From Paenibacillus eucommiae (GTDB lineage: Bacteria > Bacillota > Bacilli > Paenibacillales > NBRC-103111): a stretch of DNA of 64,000 nt. The position numbers were made by a program, and so were the translations under genes. Under the pieces are notes generated by a model that saw only the letters and a list, made by a program, of their open reading frames with translations, ran no database searches and was not told the DNA's origin. The stretch lies in assembly GCF_017874215.1 (NCBI RefSeq), contig NZ_JAGGLB010000017.1:62001-126000 (forward strand), read 5' to 3'. Numbering within the stretch: position 1 is the stretch's first letter; the number at the start of each line of letters is the position of its first letter. Shown here piece by piece: positions 1 to 7,442 of the stretch.

Positions 1-1
1 T

Positions 2-313
2 GCTGACCGGGCTTATGCAGAAACAGAAGCAGAAGCAGATGGACCTGATTTGTCAGATGTTAATTTTAATGAAAAAGGTCACTTGGCTGGCAGTTTGCTT
101 ACGATGGATAAAGCGGTCCGCAACATGATTCGGCATACGGGCATTGATATCGTTAAGGCATTCCGCCTGGCTTCCTTAAACCCTGCTGCAGTTATTGGTA
201 TGGATCATGAGCTGGGCAGCATAGACAAAGGAAAAATAGCCAACATCCTGCTGGTTACAGATAAAGTGGAGATTCGAAAAGTGCTGCTGCATGGCGAGGT
301 TGTAAATTTGTAA
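2..313 (+). CDS. nagA: N-acetylglucosamine-6-phosphate deacetylase-like protein, C-terminal part
   Basis: This open frame enters from the left edge of the window and ends at the TAA at 311-313, so only about 103 C-terminal residues are visible. They show the end pattern of NagA-type amidohydrolases: an LAGSLLTMDKAVRN stretch, then ASLNPAAVIG, then a G-x-I-x-x-G-K-x-A-N strand in the beta-sandwich subdomain. NagA removes the acetyl group from GlcNAc-6-phosphate in the cytoplasm, feeding amino sugar into glycolysis. That suits a neighbourhood rich in cell-wall amino-sugar genes (murQ and others from 3510 on). The last residues replace the usual AD of G-x-x-AD with AN, so another amidohydrolase substrate cannot be excluded. 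Family assignment is firm; the exact substrate is inferred. Confidence 0.65.
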   Translation, partial: ADRAYAETEAEADGPDLSDVNFNEKGHLAGSLLTMDKAVRNMIRHTGIDIVKAFRLASLNPAAVIGMDHELGSIDKGKIANILLVTDKVEIRKVLLHGEVVNL

Positions 314-332
314 TGTAGGCGAAGCTGCAAAA

Positions 333-356
333 TTGATATAATGGAATGTATATCAA
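333..356. promoter_or_regulatory. Palindromic operator overlapping a -10 box upstream of the IclR gene
   Basis: Two perfect 8-base arms, TTGATATA and TATATCAA, are separated by 8 bases. The left arm contains most of a TATAAT hexamer at 337-342. The site lies 32 bases before the IclR-family start at 388, so autoregulation by that protein is a natural guess. No convincing -35 hexamer is visible at 17 bases upstream. Confidence 0.4.
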
Positions 357-387
357 ATGCCAAGCCTAAGGAGATAGTGAATTTAAG

Positions 388-1218
388 ATGAAAGATAGCA
401 AAGTGAATATAGATGACAATGAAAATATAGAGGTTAAAGAAACTAAGGCCGCTAAAGAAGCTCCTTATTTTATGATCCAGTCTGTGGATAGGACGTTAAA
501 TATTCTGCAGTGCTTTATCGAAGAGCGCCGCCCCTTAGGGGTTAGTGAGGTTGCCCGTAAATTAAAGCTGCACAAAAGCGTCGTACACCGCCTCATGCTG
601 ACCCTGCAAGCCCATAGCTATCTGGAGCAAGTGAAAAATACGGACAAATATATGGTCGGACCGAAGGCTTTTGAATTTGGATCGGTATACACGAACTCAA
701 CGAATCTGGTTGATGAAGGCAGAAGGACGCTGGTCGAGCTGGTTGACCGTCTTGGTTTTACAGCTCACCTTGCTATTCTGGAAAAGGATTCCGTGCTTTA
801 TTTATTGAACGTAGAGCCCGAGAATCTAAAATATTTATTTGGTGCGGTAGGACAGCGAAGACCTATTTACAACACAGCGCTCGGAAAATGTTTGACAGCT
901 TGGCTGCCTGAAGAAGAAGTCGTAAAGGCGCTGGAGAATTGCAAGTTCGAGAAGATGACGGATCATACGATTTTATCCTTGGAAGCTTTCATTACCGAGC
1001 TTGAGCGGGTGCGTCAAGTAGGCTTTGCCATCGATAATGAGGAGTCGTCATTTGGAGTGCGCTGCTTTGCGGCTCCGGTCCGGAATCAAGATGGCGAGGT
1101 TATTGCTGCGATAAGCGTCAGCGGCTATGCTGTGGCCGAGGAGAAAATCAATGAATTCGGCATTACGATCAAAAGCATGGCGTCCCAATTGTCACGGAGA
1201 ATGGGGCATTTTGAGTAG
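388..1218 (+). CDS. IclR family transcriptional regulator
   Basis: The 276-residue product has the standard IclR layout. After a charged N-terminal extension of about 27 residues comes a winged helix-turn-helix (about residues 29-90, with an SVDRTLNILQCF opening and a GVSEVARKLKLHKSVVHRL recognition region). A GAF-like effector domain runs to the C-terminus (FTAHLAILEKDSVLYL, then the RRPIYNTALGK motif typical of the ligand pocket entrance). Such proteins bind small organic acids or sugars and repress or activate nearby catabolic operons. It sits directly before an oxidoreductase and an SDR enzyme, which are its probable targets. A palindrome overlapping a TATAAT box at 333-356 may be its own operator. 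The ligand is unknown. Full length for the family, with no visible damage. Confidence 0.9.
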   Translation: MKDSKVNIDDNENIEVKETKAAKEAPYFMIQSVDRTLNILQCFIEERRPLGVSEVARKLKLHKSVVHRLMLTLQAHSYLEQVKNTDKYMVGPKAFEFGSVYTNSTNLVDEGRRTLVELVDRLGFTAHLAILEKDSVLYLLNVEPENLKYLFGAVGQRRPIYNTALGKCLTAWLPEEEVVKALENCKFEKMTDHTILSLEAFITELERVRQVGFAIDNEESSFGVRCFAAPVRNQDGEVIAAISVSGYAVAEEKINEFGITIKSMASQLSRRMGHFE

Positions 1219-1245
1219 TTTTTTTATCCTTGAATCGAGGTGCGA

Positions 1246-2208
1246 ATGATGGCATTACCTATGAAACAAGACACAATTCGTCTCGCTATGCTTGGAATGG
1301 TGGATGGCAACGGCCATCCCTATTCCTGGAGTGCTATGTTTAACGGATACAACCGCGAGCTGATGAATGAATGCCCGTTTGCTGGCATACCCGTTTATTT
1401 GAACAAGGAGCCCGCTGAAACGCTTCAGATTAATGGTGCCAATGTCACCCATATATGGACTGATAATCCAGATGATGCTGAAAAGGTGGCCAAGGCGTCC
1501 CTGATTCCCCATATCGTCACCAGACCAGAGGATGTCATTGGACAGGTAGACGCTGTCATCGTCGCTACAGATAAAGGGCATGAGCATGTAGAGCGCTGCC
1601 GCCCGTTCATTGAGGCGGGTATTCCCATTTTCGTGGATAAGCCGCTGGTGGACAATGAAAAGGATTTGCAAGTATTCACCGAGTGGGTCAATCAGGGGAA
1701 AGCGATTCTTTCTTCGAGCAGCATGCGCTACACCAAAGAATTTATTCCGTATCATCTTTCCACCCGTAATCTGGGGGAGCTTCGTTTTGCATCCATCACC
1801 ATGGCGAAATCCTGGGAGCGTTACGGTATTCATGCCTTGGAAGGTATTTACCCGATTCTGGGACCAGGGTTTATTTCCGTGCGCAACACAGGTACTATCG
1901 ATCGTAATGTTGTGCATCTGAAGCATGCGAGCGGAGCTGATGTCATCGTATCCGTTGTGTCTGATATGTATGGGGCTTTTGGGCTGCTGCAGCTTTGCGG
2001 CACGTCTGACCACGTATTCGTTAAATCCCAGGACTCCTTCTTTTCCTTTAAAACACAGCTGCAAAGCTTTATAACCTATCTGCGGACTGGGGAACTTCCA
2101 TTTCCTTTTGAGGAAACTATTGAACTAATGAAGCTGATCATTGCCGGAATTCGCAGCCGCGAGGAGAATGGCAGAGAAGTATTCCTGTCAGAAATCAATG
2201 CTACCTAA
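1246..2208 (+). CDS. Gfo/Idh/MocA family NAD(P)-dependent oxidoreductase
   Basis: The roughly 320-residue protein has an N-terminal Rossmann domain: IRLAMLGMVDGNGHPYS in place of the usual GxGxxG, then VDAVIVATDKGHEHVERC and GIPIFVDKPLVDN, which is the conserved EKP-like motif with DKP. It continues with the C-terminal alpha/beta domain. Members oxidize or reduce sugars, inositols and related polyols. The first in-frame start is GTG at 1240, but the GAGG at 1237-1240 overlaps it, so ATG at 1246 or 1249 is preferred. The gene follows the IclR gene by about 30 bases and precedes an SDR dehydrogenase by about 75 bases, so the three probably form one unit. The unusual nucleotide loop (no clear GxGxxG) is the one oddity. 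The substrate cannot be read from sequence. Confidence 0.8.
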   Translation: MMALPMKQDTIRLAMLGMVDGNGHPYSWSAMFNGYNRELMNECPFAGIPVYLNKEPAETLQINGANVTHIWTDNPDDAEKVAKASLIPHIVTRPEDVIGQVDAVIVATDKGHEHVERCRPFIEAGIPIFVDKPLVDNEKDLQVFTEWVNQGKAILSSSSMRYTKEFIPYHLSTRNLGELRFASITMAKSWERYGIHALEGIYPILGPGFISVRNTGTIDRNVVHLKHASGADVIVSVVSDMYGAFGLLQLCGTSDHVFVKSQDSFFSFKTQLQSFITYLRTGELPFPFEETIELMKLIIAGIRSREENGREVFLSEINAT

Positions 2209-2282
2209 GCAAAATCTTTACAAAGCGAGCAGTCACAATGTTGCCGGGCGGTAACAAAAATTGAATTGGGAGCGATCCATCC

Positions 2283-3059
2283 ATGTATGAATCCTTGTTT
2301 TCATTAGAGCATAAAACGGTGGTTATAACAGGAGGAAACGGATTTCTGGGCAGTGCGATTGTCCGCGCGCTCTATGATTTCGGAGCCACGGTGGTCATTG
2401 CAGATTTAGAGGTAAAAGAGCAGGAGAAAGAAGATGCACGGATCATCGGTATCCGCTGTGATGTTTCGGACACTGCCTCTATCAAGGCTATGTTCGAGGA
2501 AACCAACAATCGCTGTGGCGGCATAGATGTGCTAATCAATTGTGCCAGTTATGGAGCAGGCTACGGGAAACAGGGCACTATTGAGCAGATGTCAGATGAG
2601 GATTGGCAAAAGGGGATAGACGGAGCGGCGGGTACAGCATTCCGCTGTACGAGGGAAGTGGTTCCCTATATGGAGGCGAGAGGCGGCGGCAGTATCGTCA
2701 ATTTCGGCTCTATGTACGGGCTGGTTTCTCCGGATCCGTCTATTTACGGCGATAGCGGAGCGAATAATCCTGCCAACTACGGAGCGGGCAAGGCGGCAGT
2801 CACCCAGTTTACCCGTTACAGTGCAGCGCACTTAGCGGCGAAGGGCATTCGCGTTAACAGCGTATCTCCCGGACCATTCCCTAATCCACATTTTCAGCAG
2901 GACAAACAGTTTCATGAAGAGCTCAGCAAGAAAACAATGCTTAAGCGTGTAGGAAAGGCAGAGGAGATGATCGGCTCCATCCTGCTGCTGGCCTCCGGTG
3001 CTTCCAGCTATATGACGGGAACTAATATTGTAGTTGATGGCGGTTGGACTGCTTGGTAG
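2283..3059 (+). CDS. SDR family NAD(P)-dependent oxidoreductase
   Basis: The 258-residue protein is a classical short-chain dehydrogenase. It has the cofactor motif VVITGGNGFLGSAI near residue 14-27, an acidic D at the end of beta-2 (VVIADLE, suggesting NAD preference), a variant NCAS in place of NNAG, the catalytic serine in VNFGSMYG, and YGAGK as the YxxxK pair. It closes with a GGWTAW C-terminus. SDRs of this size oxidize sugar alcohols, sugar acids or ketones in the cytoplasm. It follows the Gfo/Idh/MocA gene in the same direction and may act on the same sugar as a second redox step. The TMLKRVGKAEEMIGSILLLASGAS tail region is normal. The exact substrate is unknown. Confidence 0.88.
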   Translation: MYESLFSLEHKTVVITGGNGFLGSAIVRALYDFGATVVIADLEVKEQEKEDARIIGIRCDVSDTASIKAMFEETNNRCGGIDVLINCASYGAGYGKQGTIEQMSDEDWQKGIDGAAGTAFRCTREVVPYMEARGGGSIVNFGSMYGLVSPDPSIYGDSGANNPANYGAGKAAVTQFTRYSAAHLAAKGIRVNSVSPGPFPNPHFQQDKQFHEELSKKTMLKRVGKAEEMIGSILLLASGASSYMTGTNIVVDGGWTAW

Positions 3060-3202
3060 AAGTGGTAAAGAAGCAGTAAGAAGCAGTGGTATAAAGGAAG
3101 AATGATGGTTTTAAAAAAAATACGTAGCTCTACCCAAAACAAGTATTTGACTACATTAGGCCCAAAATGCTCTCTTATTCGCGAACCAGCTTGCATCGCT
3201 CC

Positions 3203-3394
3203 CTTTAACGATGTTTTTCATCGTTAAAAGATGAAATACCCAGCAACCCAGCACTTTAGCGATGTTTTTCATCGCTAAAGTGCCTTTTTTTACGCGAGAA
3301 CCAGGTAGTGTCGCTCCCTTTAACGATGTTTTTCATCGTTAAAAGCTGAAATCCCCGGCAATCCTGCACTTTAGCGATGTTTTTCATCGCTAAA
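3203..3394. repeat. Quadruplet of AACGATG/TTAGCGATG hairpin repeats (cluster 1)
   Basis: Four near-perfect palindromes occur at about 3203-3230, 3252-3282, 3318-3345 and 3366-3394, start-to-start spacing 49, 66 and 48 bases. Copies 1 and 3 are type A (CTTTAACGATG, loop TTTTT, CATCGTTAAAAG). Copies 2 and 4 are type B, with AGCGATG arms. The sequence between them is also repeated, so the block is a tandem duplication of a roughly 115-base A-B unit. The same quadruplet plan recurs at 13118-13310 and 16571-16763. It lies in the 450-base gap between the SDR gene and the convergent murQ gene. Confidence 0.85.
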
Positions 3395-3399
3395 TAAGA

Positions 3400-3433
3400 C
3401 CCTGGCCATCTGATGTCCGACGGCCAGGGTTTT
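3400..3433 (+). terminator. Intrinsic terminator after the SDR unit
   Basis: An 8-bp stem CCCTGGCC / GGCCAGGG with a 14-base loop is followed by TTTT. It is placed where rightward transcription from the IclR-oxidoreductase-SDR unit should end before the convergent murQ gene. Confidence 0.6.
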
Positions 3434-3446
3434 CCTGCTCCAAAAA

Positions 3447-3496
3447 AAGGTAAACGGCTGCGCTTGTCCCATCAGGGATAAAGCGCAGCCGTTGTG
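3447..3496 (-). terminator. Intrinsic terminator of the murK-murQ operon
   Basis: On the minus strand a stem of about 13 bp (AACGGCTGCGCTT pairing with AAGCGCAGCCGTT) is followed by TTTACC and then a run of seven T. It starts 14 bases beyond the murQ stop codon. This is a strong factor-independent terminator. Confidence 0.8.
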
Positions 3497-3509
3497 CCAA
3501 TTAGTTAGA

Positions 3510-4424
3510 TTACGAATTGGAACGGGAAAGTGAAATCGCGTCCCGCACGTACCCGTTTGCCTTCTTCAGTAGTGCCGCGGCTTCTGCTCCACTGCTGCCG
3601 ATCAGAATCATCACGATCGCGGTTTTCACATGATGCCCGCATTCCTCGTAAGCTTGCTCAATGGTATCGGGGTCTGCACCTGTTGCCATTTCGATGAGCC
3701 GCTTGGCCCGGTATACCAATTTCTTGTTTGAGGATTGCATATCGACCATTAAGTTATCGTACACCTTGCCGCTTAAAACCATGGATGCTGTAGTCAGCAT
3801 ATTCAAGATAAGCTTTTGAGCTGTGCCGGCCTTCATCCGTGTAGATCCAAGCACTGCCTCGGGTCCGACGACGGCTTCGATCATGATGTTGGCAACCTTG
3901 CCCATTTCGGAATTGCTGTTGTTTGCAACGCCGACAACGGTTGCTCCCAGCTCGAGTGCTCTCTTCATTGCGCCGATCGCATAAGGCGTGCGGCCGCTTG
4001 CAGAGATGCCGACGACGACATCAAGCGAGCTCACTGCATGCCTGTCTACATCAGTTCGGCCCAACATATCATCGTCTTCGGCGCCTTCGACCGCATTCTG
4101 AATCGCTTCAACGCCTCCGGCAATAACGCCGATGACCTGATTGGGATCAGTGCCGTAAGTAGGGGGGCATTCCGATGCATCCAATATGCCCAGCCTTCCA
4201 CTAGTGCCCGCACCAAAATAAAGCAGGCGTCCCCCAGCTTTGAAGCTGCTCACAATGGCTTCGACTGCCTTGCTGATTTCTGGAATGCATGCTTCTACAG
4301 CAGCGGGAACCTTCTGATCCTCTTGATTGATAAGCTTTATAATATCGATGGCTGATTTTTCGTCCATATGGCGTGTGTATTCATTTTGTTGCTCTGAAGT
4401 TAGGTCTTGGATGTAAAGATTCAT
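3510..4424 (-). CDS. murQ: N-acetylmuramic acid 6-phosphate etherase MurQ
   Basis: MurQ cleaves the lactyl ether of MurNAc-6-phosphate, giving GlcNAc-6-phosphate and D-lactate. It is the committed step in re-using peptidoglycan muramic acid. The 304-residue protein is full length and carries the diagnostic SIS-domain signature FGAGTSGRLG followed by LDASECPPTYG (catalytic glutamate in SEC) around residues 70-90. It also has VEGAEDD with the second acidic residue near 114, the ISASGRTPY loop, and the conserved VLGSTRMKAGTAQK motif. The start is supported by AAGGAGGA seven bases upstream. It is the second gene of a leftward unit after a BadF-type kinase, and faces the namZ operon across a shared upstream region. 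A strong terminator follows. Identification is very secure. Confidence 0.96.
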   Translation of the reverse strand: MNLYIQDLTSEQQNEYTRHMDEKSAIDIIKLINQEDQKVPAAVEACIPEISKAVEAIVSSFKAGGRLLYFGAGTSGRLGILDASECPPTYGTDPNQVIGVIAGGVEAIQNAVEGAEDDDMLGRTDVDRHAVSSLDVVVGISASGRTPYAIGAMKRALELGATVVGVANNSNSEMGKVANIMIEAVVGPEAVLGSTRMKAGTAQKLILNMLTTASMVLSGKVYDNLMVDMQSSNKKLVYRAKRLIEMATGADPDTIEQAYEECGHHVKTAIVMILIGSSGAEAAALLKKANGYVRDAISLSRSNS

Positions 4425-4449
4425 GTTAATCCTCCTTTATATATTAAGC

Positions 4450-4736
4450 AGAAGCACCTTGCTGGAGCGTTTGTATTGCTTAGTTTTCTTGTATTGTTTG
4501 TATTACTTGTTTGTTCGATTGCTGGATTGCTGGATTGCTGGATTGCTTGTATTACTTGAATTGCCTATATTGCTCGCTCGTACGTTTGTTTGATTTGTTG
4601 TTAGTTTGTTTCGTTTTTTTGTTGCTTGTTTTGTCTTTCATAATGATTTGTTTGTTTTATTTGTTTTGTCTTTCAAAATGATCAGTTTGTTTGTTTTGCC
4701 TTTTTATTGTTTCGTTGGTTTCGTTTGTTCGTCTTC
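4450..4736. repeat. Strongly strand-biased GT-rich low-complexity spacer
   Basis: The 313-base gap between murQ and the kinase gene is built largely from T and G on the plus strand, in short iterations such as TTGTTTG, ATTACTTG and four tandem GATTGCTG units near 4527-4558. The matching mRNA, read leftward, is therefore A/C-rich and probably unstructured. I see no credible gene here; a frame at 4606-5001 is T-driven and overlaps the kinase. Confidence 0.7.
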
Positions 4737-4737
4737 T

Positions 4738-5877
4738 TTATTCAACCCTCATCGCCAGCATAGCGGCTCCGTAAGAAGGCTTCTGTTCGGACAATGTAAC
4801 GTTAGGCTGCGTCCATACAGATCCCAGCTGTTCCTTGTATGTGTCCCTGAACAAACGGGAATATTTGAAGATCGAACCAGTTACGGCAACAGGGGAATTC
4901 ACGAACCATTCGTCCTTTGCGTATATGGCTGCTGTCAGGCCTGCAAGCTCTGTGGCTTCATTTGTAATAATGCCCTGGGCTGCCGGATCTCCTGCCTCTG
5001 AAGCTTGTATGCACAATTCTGCAAATTCGGCGATGTGCTTTTTTTGAATATGGGATTGATATATATACGTGCGCAGCTCAAGCGGGGAACTCAAGCCGTA
5101 TTTATCAAGGATTAATTCGGTAAGCGCGGTAGGCGGGCGCACGCCATCATAGCTGAACATAACCGTCTGCAAGGCTTGAAGACCGATTTCATAACCGCTT
5201 CCCTTGTCACCGAGAATATGTCCCCAACCGCCTGCGCGATAAGTATGGCCAGCTGGTGTAATGCCATAAACAATGGCGCCGGTTCCAGCGATAGCGATGA
5301 TGCCCTTGTTATCACCCAGTCCGGCCATTAGCGCAATTTCCGCATCATTTGTGACCCGGACCGGAAGTGCATGCACCCCGCGAATTGCGTAATACTGGCG
5401 AATATGCTGCTGGACGAGGAGCTTTTCTTGTTCCAAAGTAATTCCTGCAAGACCGAGGCAAATTCCTTGGCACAGCCCTGGCTCCAAAGAGATAGCCTCA
5501 GTAGTTCCTGGTTCCAAAGAACCTGGCTCAGTTGAATCTGACTCATTAGATCCTTGCTTGGCAGAATCTGACTCATTAGATCCTTGCTTGGCAGAACCTG
5601 ACTCTTTAGATCCCTGCTCAGCAGAACCTGACTCATTAGATCTTTGCTCAATAGAACAAGACTCAGTAGATCCGGCCTCAACAGAACCCGACTCAACAGA
5701 TCCTTTTTCATATAATCCATCCAAAAGCTCAGTGATATGGTCCATGGCTTTCTCGAAGGTTACAGCCTTGGGGTTGCTGGCTCCGCCTTTACGCAGGAAC
5801 AATTCATGTCCATTCATATCGACAACGACCATTTCCGTTTTTGTGCCTCCACCATCGAAGCCAATCGTGTATTTCAT
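4738..5877 (-). CDS. murK: BadF/BadG/BcrA/BcrD-type amino-sugar kinase, probable MurNAc kinase (MurK-like), with repeat insertion
   Basis: The fold belongs to the ASKHA kinases. An N-terminal phosphate loop YTIGFDGGGTKTE (residues 3-15), the second phosphate loop IAIAGTGAIVYG, a GGWGHILGDKGSGYEIG stretch typical of GlcNAc/MurNAc kinases, and a final VTGSIFKYS adenosine motif are present. In this context the likely reaction is ATP-dependent 6-phosphorylation of imported MurNAc (and perhaps GlcNAc), delivering the MurQ substrate. The start at 5877 has GGGTGA upstream; an earlier GTG-type extension of eight residues is unlikely. Length is 379 residues, inflated by residues about 58-134: roughly eight copies of a ten-residue Gly-Ser-x-Glu-Ser type unit, encoded by 30-base tandem DNA repeats, in place of a short surface loop. 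A pure GlcNAc kinase remains possible. Confidence 0.78.
   Translation of the reverse strand: MKYTIGFDGGGTKTEMVVVDMNGHELFLRKGGASNPKAVTFEKAMDHITELLDGLYEKGSVESGSVEAGSTESCSIEQRSNESGSAEQGSKESGSAKQGSNESDSAKQGSNESDSTEPGSLEPGTTEAISLEPGLCQGICLGLAGITLEQEKLLVQQHIRQYYAIRGVHALPVRVTNDAEIALMAGLGDNKGIIAIAGTGAIVYGITPAGHTYRAGGWGHILGDKGSGYEIGLQALQTVMFSYDGVRPPTALTELILDKYGLSSPLELRTYIYQSHIQKKHIAEFAELCIQASEAGDPAAQGIITNEATELAGLTAAIYAKDEWFVNSPVAVTGSIFKYSRLFRDTYKEQLGSVWTQPNVTLSEQKPSYGAAMLAMRVE
5505..5706. repeat. In-frame 30-base tandem repeats inside the kinase gene
   Basis: About seven degenerate direct copies of a 30-base unit occur, the best pair being the adjacent GCAGAATCTGACTCATTAGA-type copies near 5555-5615. 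Each unit encodes ten residues, so copy-number change keeps the reading frame. Confidence 0.85.
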
Positions 5878-5936
5878 TCTTTTCACCCGCTTTTTACTCA
5901 ATTTACATGAATTTTTGATTCGTTGAGAATATTAAT

Positions 5937-5965
5937 AGAATAATCTATAGAGGTGTAATTGTAAA
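5937..5965 (-). promoter_or_regulatory. Candidate sigma-A promoter for the kinase-murQ unit
   Basis: On the minus strand TTTACA (plus 5960-5965) and TATTCT (plus 5937-5942) are 17 bases apart, 60 bases before the kinase start. The region is AT-rich, so a chance match is possible. Confidence 0.4.
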
Positions 5966-6150
5966 ATAAAATTTTACGAATTGGGAAGGGGAGAATCATT
6001 TAAATGCGTTATCACAAGAAAAAAATAATAAAATAAATTCACTTTGTATATAGAAGTTTTACAGCATACATCCTTATTTGAAAAGGTTTTACGTATGTAA
6101 CTTCTTCTTATGGTTTACTTAATTGCGGGTATATAATCCATGAAAATATT

Positions 6151-6196
6151 TTGAAAGAAAATTTCATATTGAAATTAAATTTCAAAATGATATAAT
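6151..6196 (+). promoter_or_regulatory. namZ operon promoter with two palindromic operators (MurR-type candidate)
   Basis: The perfect palindrome TTGAAATTAAATTTCAA (6169-6185) contains the -35 hexamer TTGAAA (6169-6174), 16 bases from TATAAT at 6191-6196. An imperfect second copy, TTGAAAGAAAATTTCAT, lies 18 bases upstream at 6151-6167. Helical phasing of 18 bases and overlap with the promoter suggest repression. The RpiR/MurR-type regulator encoded at 11943-12797 is the obvious candidate. The remaining part of the 5878-6254 gap is AT-rich with nothing else I recognise. Confidence 0.6.
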
Positions 6197-6254
6197 GACG
6201 AAGTGAGGCGGCAACAACAACATACCATTAACATTCAAAGAGGGGGGATGTGGG

Positions 6255-7442
6255 TTGAACAAGCAGGTGCTGGTAGGAGCGGATCAGCTTCCGGCAATCG
6301 GAGGCAAGCTGCTGAGAGGTAAGCGTTTCGCCATTCTCACTAATCCGACGGGGGTCGATTCCAGGTTTCGGTCCACGATTGATCTTTGCAAAGAGATTGA
6401 GGGTGCGGAACTGGCAGCATGCTTTGCATGTGAGCATGGTTTGCGCAATGAGAAACAGGCCGGTGTTTTGTTTGAGGATGAGATCGATCCGGAATACGGT
6501 ATTCCTGTATACAGCCTTTATGGAACAAACCGTAAACCGACAGCGGAAATGCTGCGGGATATCGATGTAGTCATTTTCGACATTCAGGATCTGGGCATCC
6601 GGTTTTATACTTATCTAACTACACTTATTTATACGATGCAGGCTTGTGCTGAGAACAAGGTCGCACTGATAGTGCTGGACCGTCCTAATCCGCTTGGCGG
6701 CAACCGGATTGAAGGAGGCATTTTGCAGGAACGCTTTTTCTCGATGGTGGGACTGTGGAAGATGCCGGTCATGACAGGGATGACGATAGGCGAGTTTGCA
6801 AGGCTTGTGAACGGTCAGATGGAAGTGTCTTGCGACTTGCAAGTAGTACCTCTGGAGGGCTGGAATCGTTCTATGGAGTTTACGGACACAGGGCTTCCTT
6901 GGATCATGCCTTCACCAAATATGCCTACAATCGATACCGTTCGGGTGTATGCGGGTAACTGCGTGTTTGAGGGAACTAATGTATCCGAAGGTCGCGGGAC
7001 GACGAAGCCTTTTGAAATGGTAGGCGCTCCTTGGCTGAAGCATAATAAGCTATGTGATGCCATGAACGACATGAAGCTGCCGGGCGTTTGGTTTCAACCT
7101 GTTACTTTTTCTCCTTCTTTCAAGAAGCATACGGGCGTTCTTTGCAACGGTGTTATGACTTATGTAACAGATAGAACGCAATTTCAATCTACAGAAACCG
7201 GATTGCGGTTGCTTCATCAGATCATGACGATGCATCCGGACGATTTCCAGTGGGTAGGAAGCGAAGATGGAAATTTATTCATTGATATTTTGACAGGCAG
7301 CGACATTGTGCGTACTACACTGCATGAGCCTGGTGCCCTGGAAGCCATAATTGCGAATTGGCGCAAGGATAGTGCGGAGTGGGAGCAAACTAGAAAGCCG
7401 TACCTACTTTATGAAGAAACTGGAGCAACTGTGAATGGATGA
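6255..7442 (+). CDS. namZ: Exo-beta-N-acetylmuramidase NamZ-type (DUF1343/YbbC family)
   Basis: The 395-residue protein matches the DUF1343 family, whose characterised Bacillus subtilis member NamZ releases MurNAc from non-reducing ends of peptidoglycan fragments. Recognisable segments are LTNPTGVD near the N-terminus, FACEHGLRNEKQAG, GIPVYSLYG, VVIFDIQDLGIRFYTY, LDRPNPLGG, and PWIMPSPNMPT followed by FEGTNVSEGRGTTKPFE. The TTG start at 6255 has AGGGGGG eight bases upstream; an ATG at 6248 is out of frame. There is no signal peptide, unlike the secreted B. subtilis enzyme, so it probably acts in the cytoplasm on imported muropeptide sugars. It heads an operon with a serine hydrolase (8-base overlap), an ABC importer and a regulator, and faces the kinase-murQ unit. 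Confidence 0.88.
   Translation: MNKQVLVGADQLPAIGGKLLRGKRFAILTNPTGVDSRFRSTIDLCKEIEGAELAACFACEHGLRNEKQAGVLFEDEIDPEYGIPVYSLYGTNRKPTAEMLRDIDVVIFDIQDLGIRFYTYLTTLIYTMQACAENKVALIVLDRPNPLGGNRIEGGILQERFFSMVGLWKMPVMTGMTIGEFARLVNGQMEVSCDLQVVPLEGWNRSMEFTDTGLPWIMPSPNMPTIDTVRVYAGNCVFEGTNVSEGRGTTKPFEMVGAPWLKHNKLCDAMNDMKLPGVWFQPVTFSPSFKKHTGVLCNGVMTYVTDRTQFQSTETGLRLLHQIMTMHPDDFQWVGSEDGNLFIDILTGSDIVRTTLHEPGALEAIIANWRKDSAEWEQTRKPYLLYEETGATVNG

Noticed and set aside
1255..2064. 269-codon minus-strand open frame
   Set aside because: It is fully antisense to the oxidoreductase gene, with no recognisable domain.
3203..3394. CRISPR-like spacing of short repeats
   Set aside because: The repeats are palindromes of two types in blocks of four, intervening sequence is itself repeated, and no cas genes are present.
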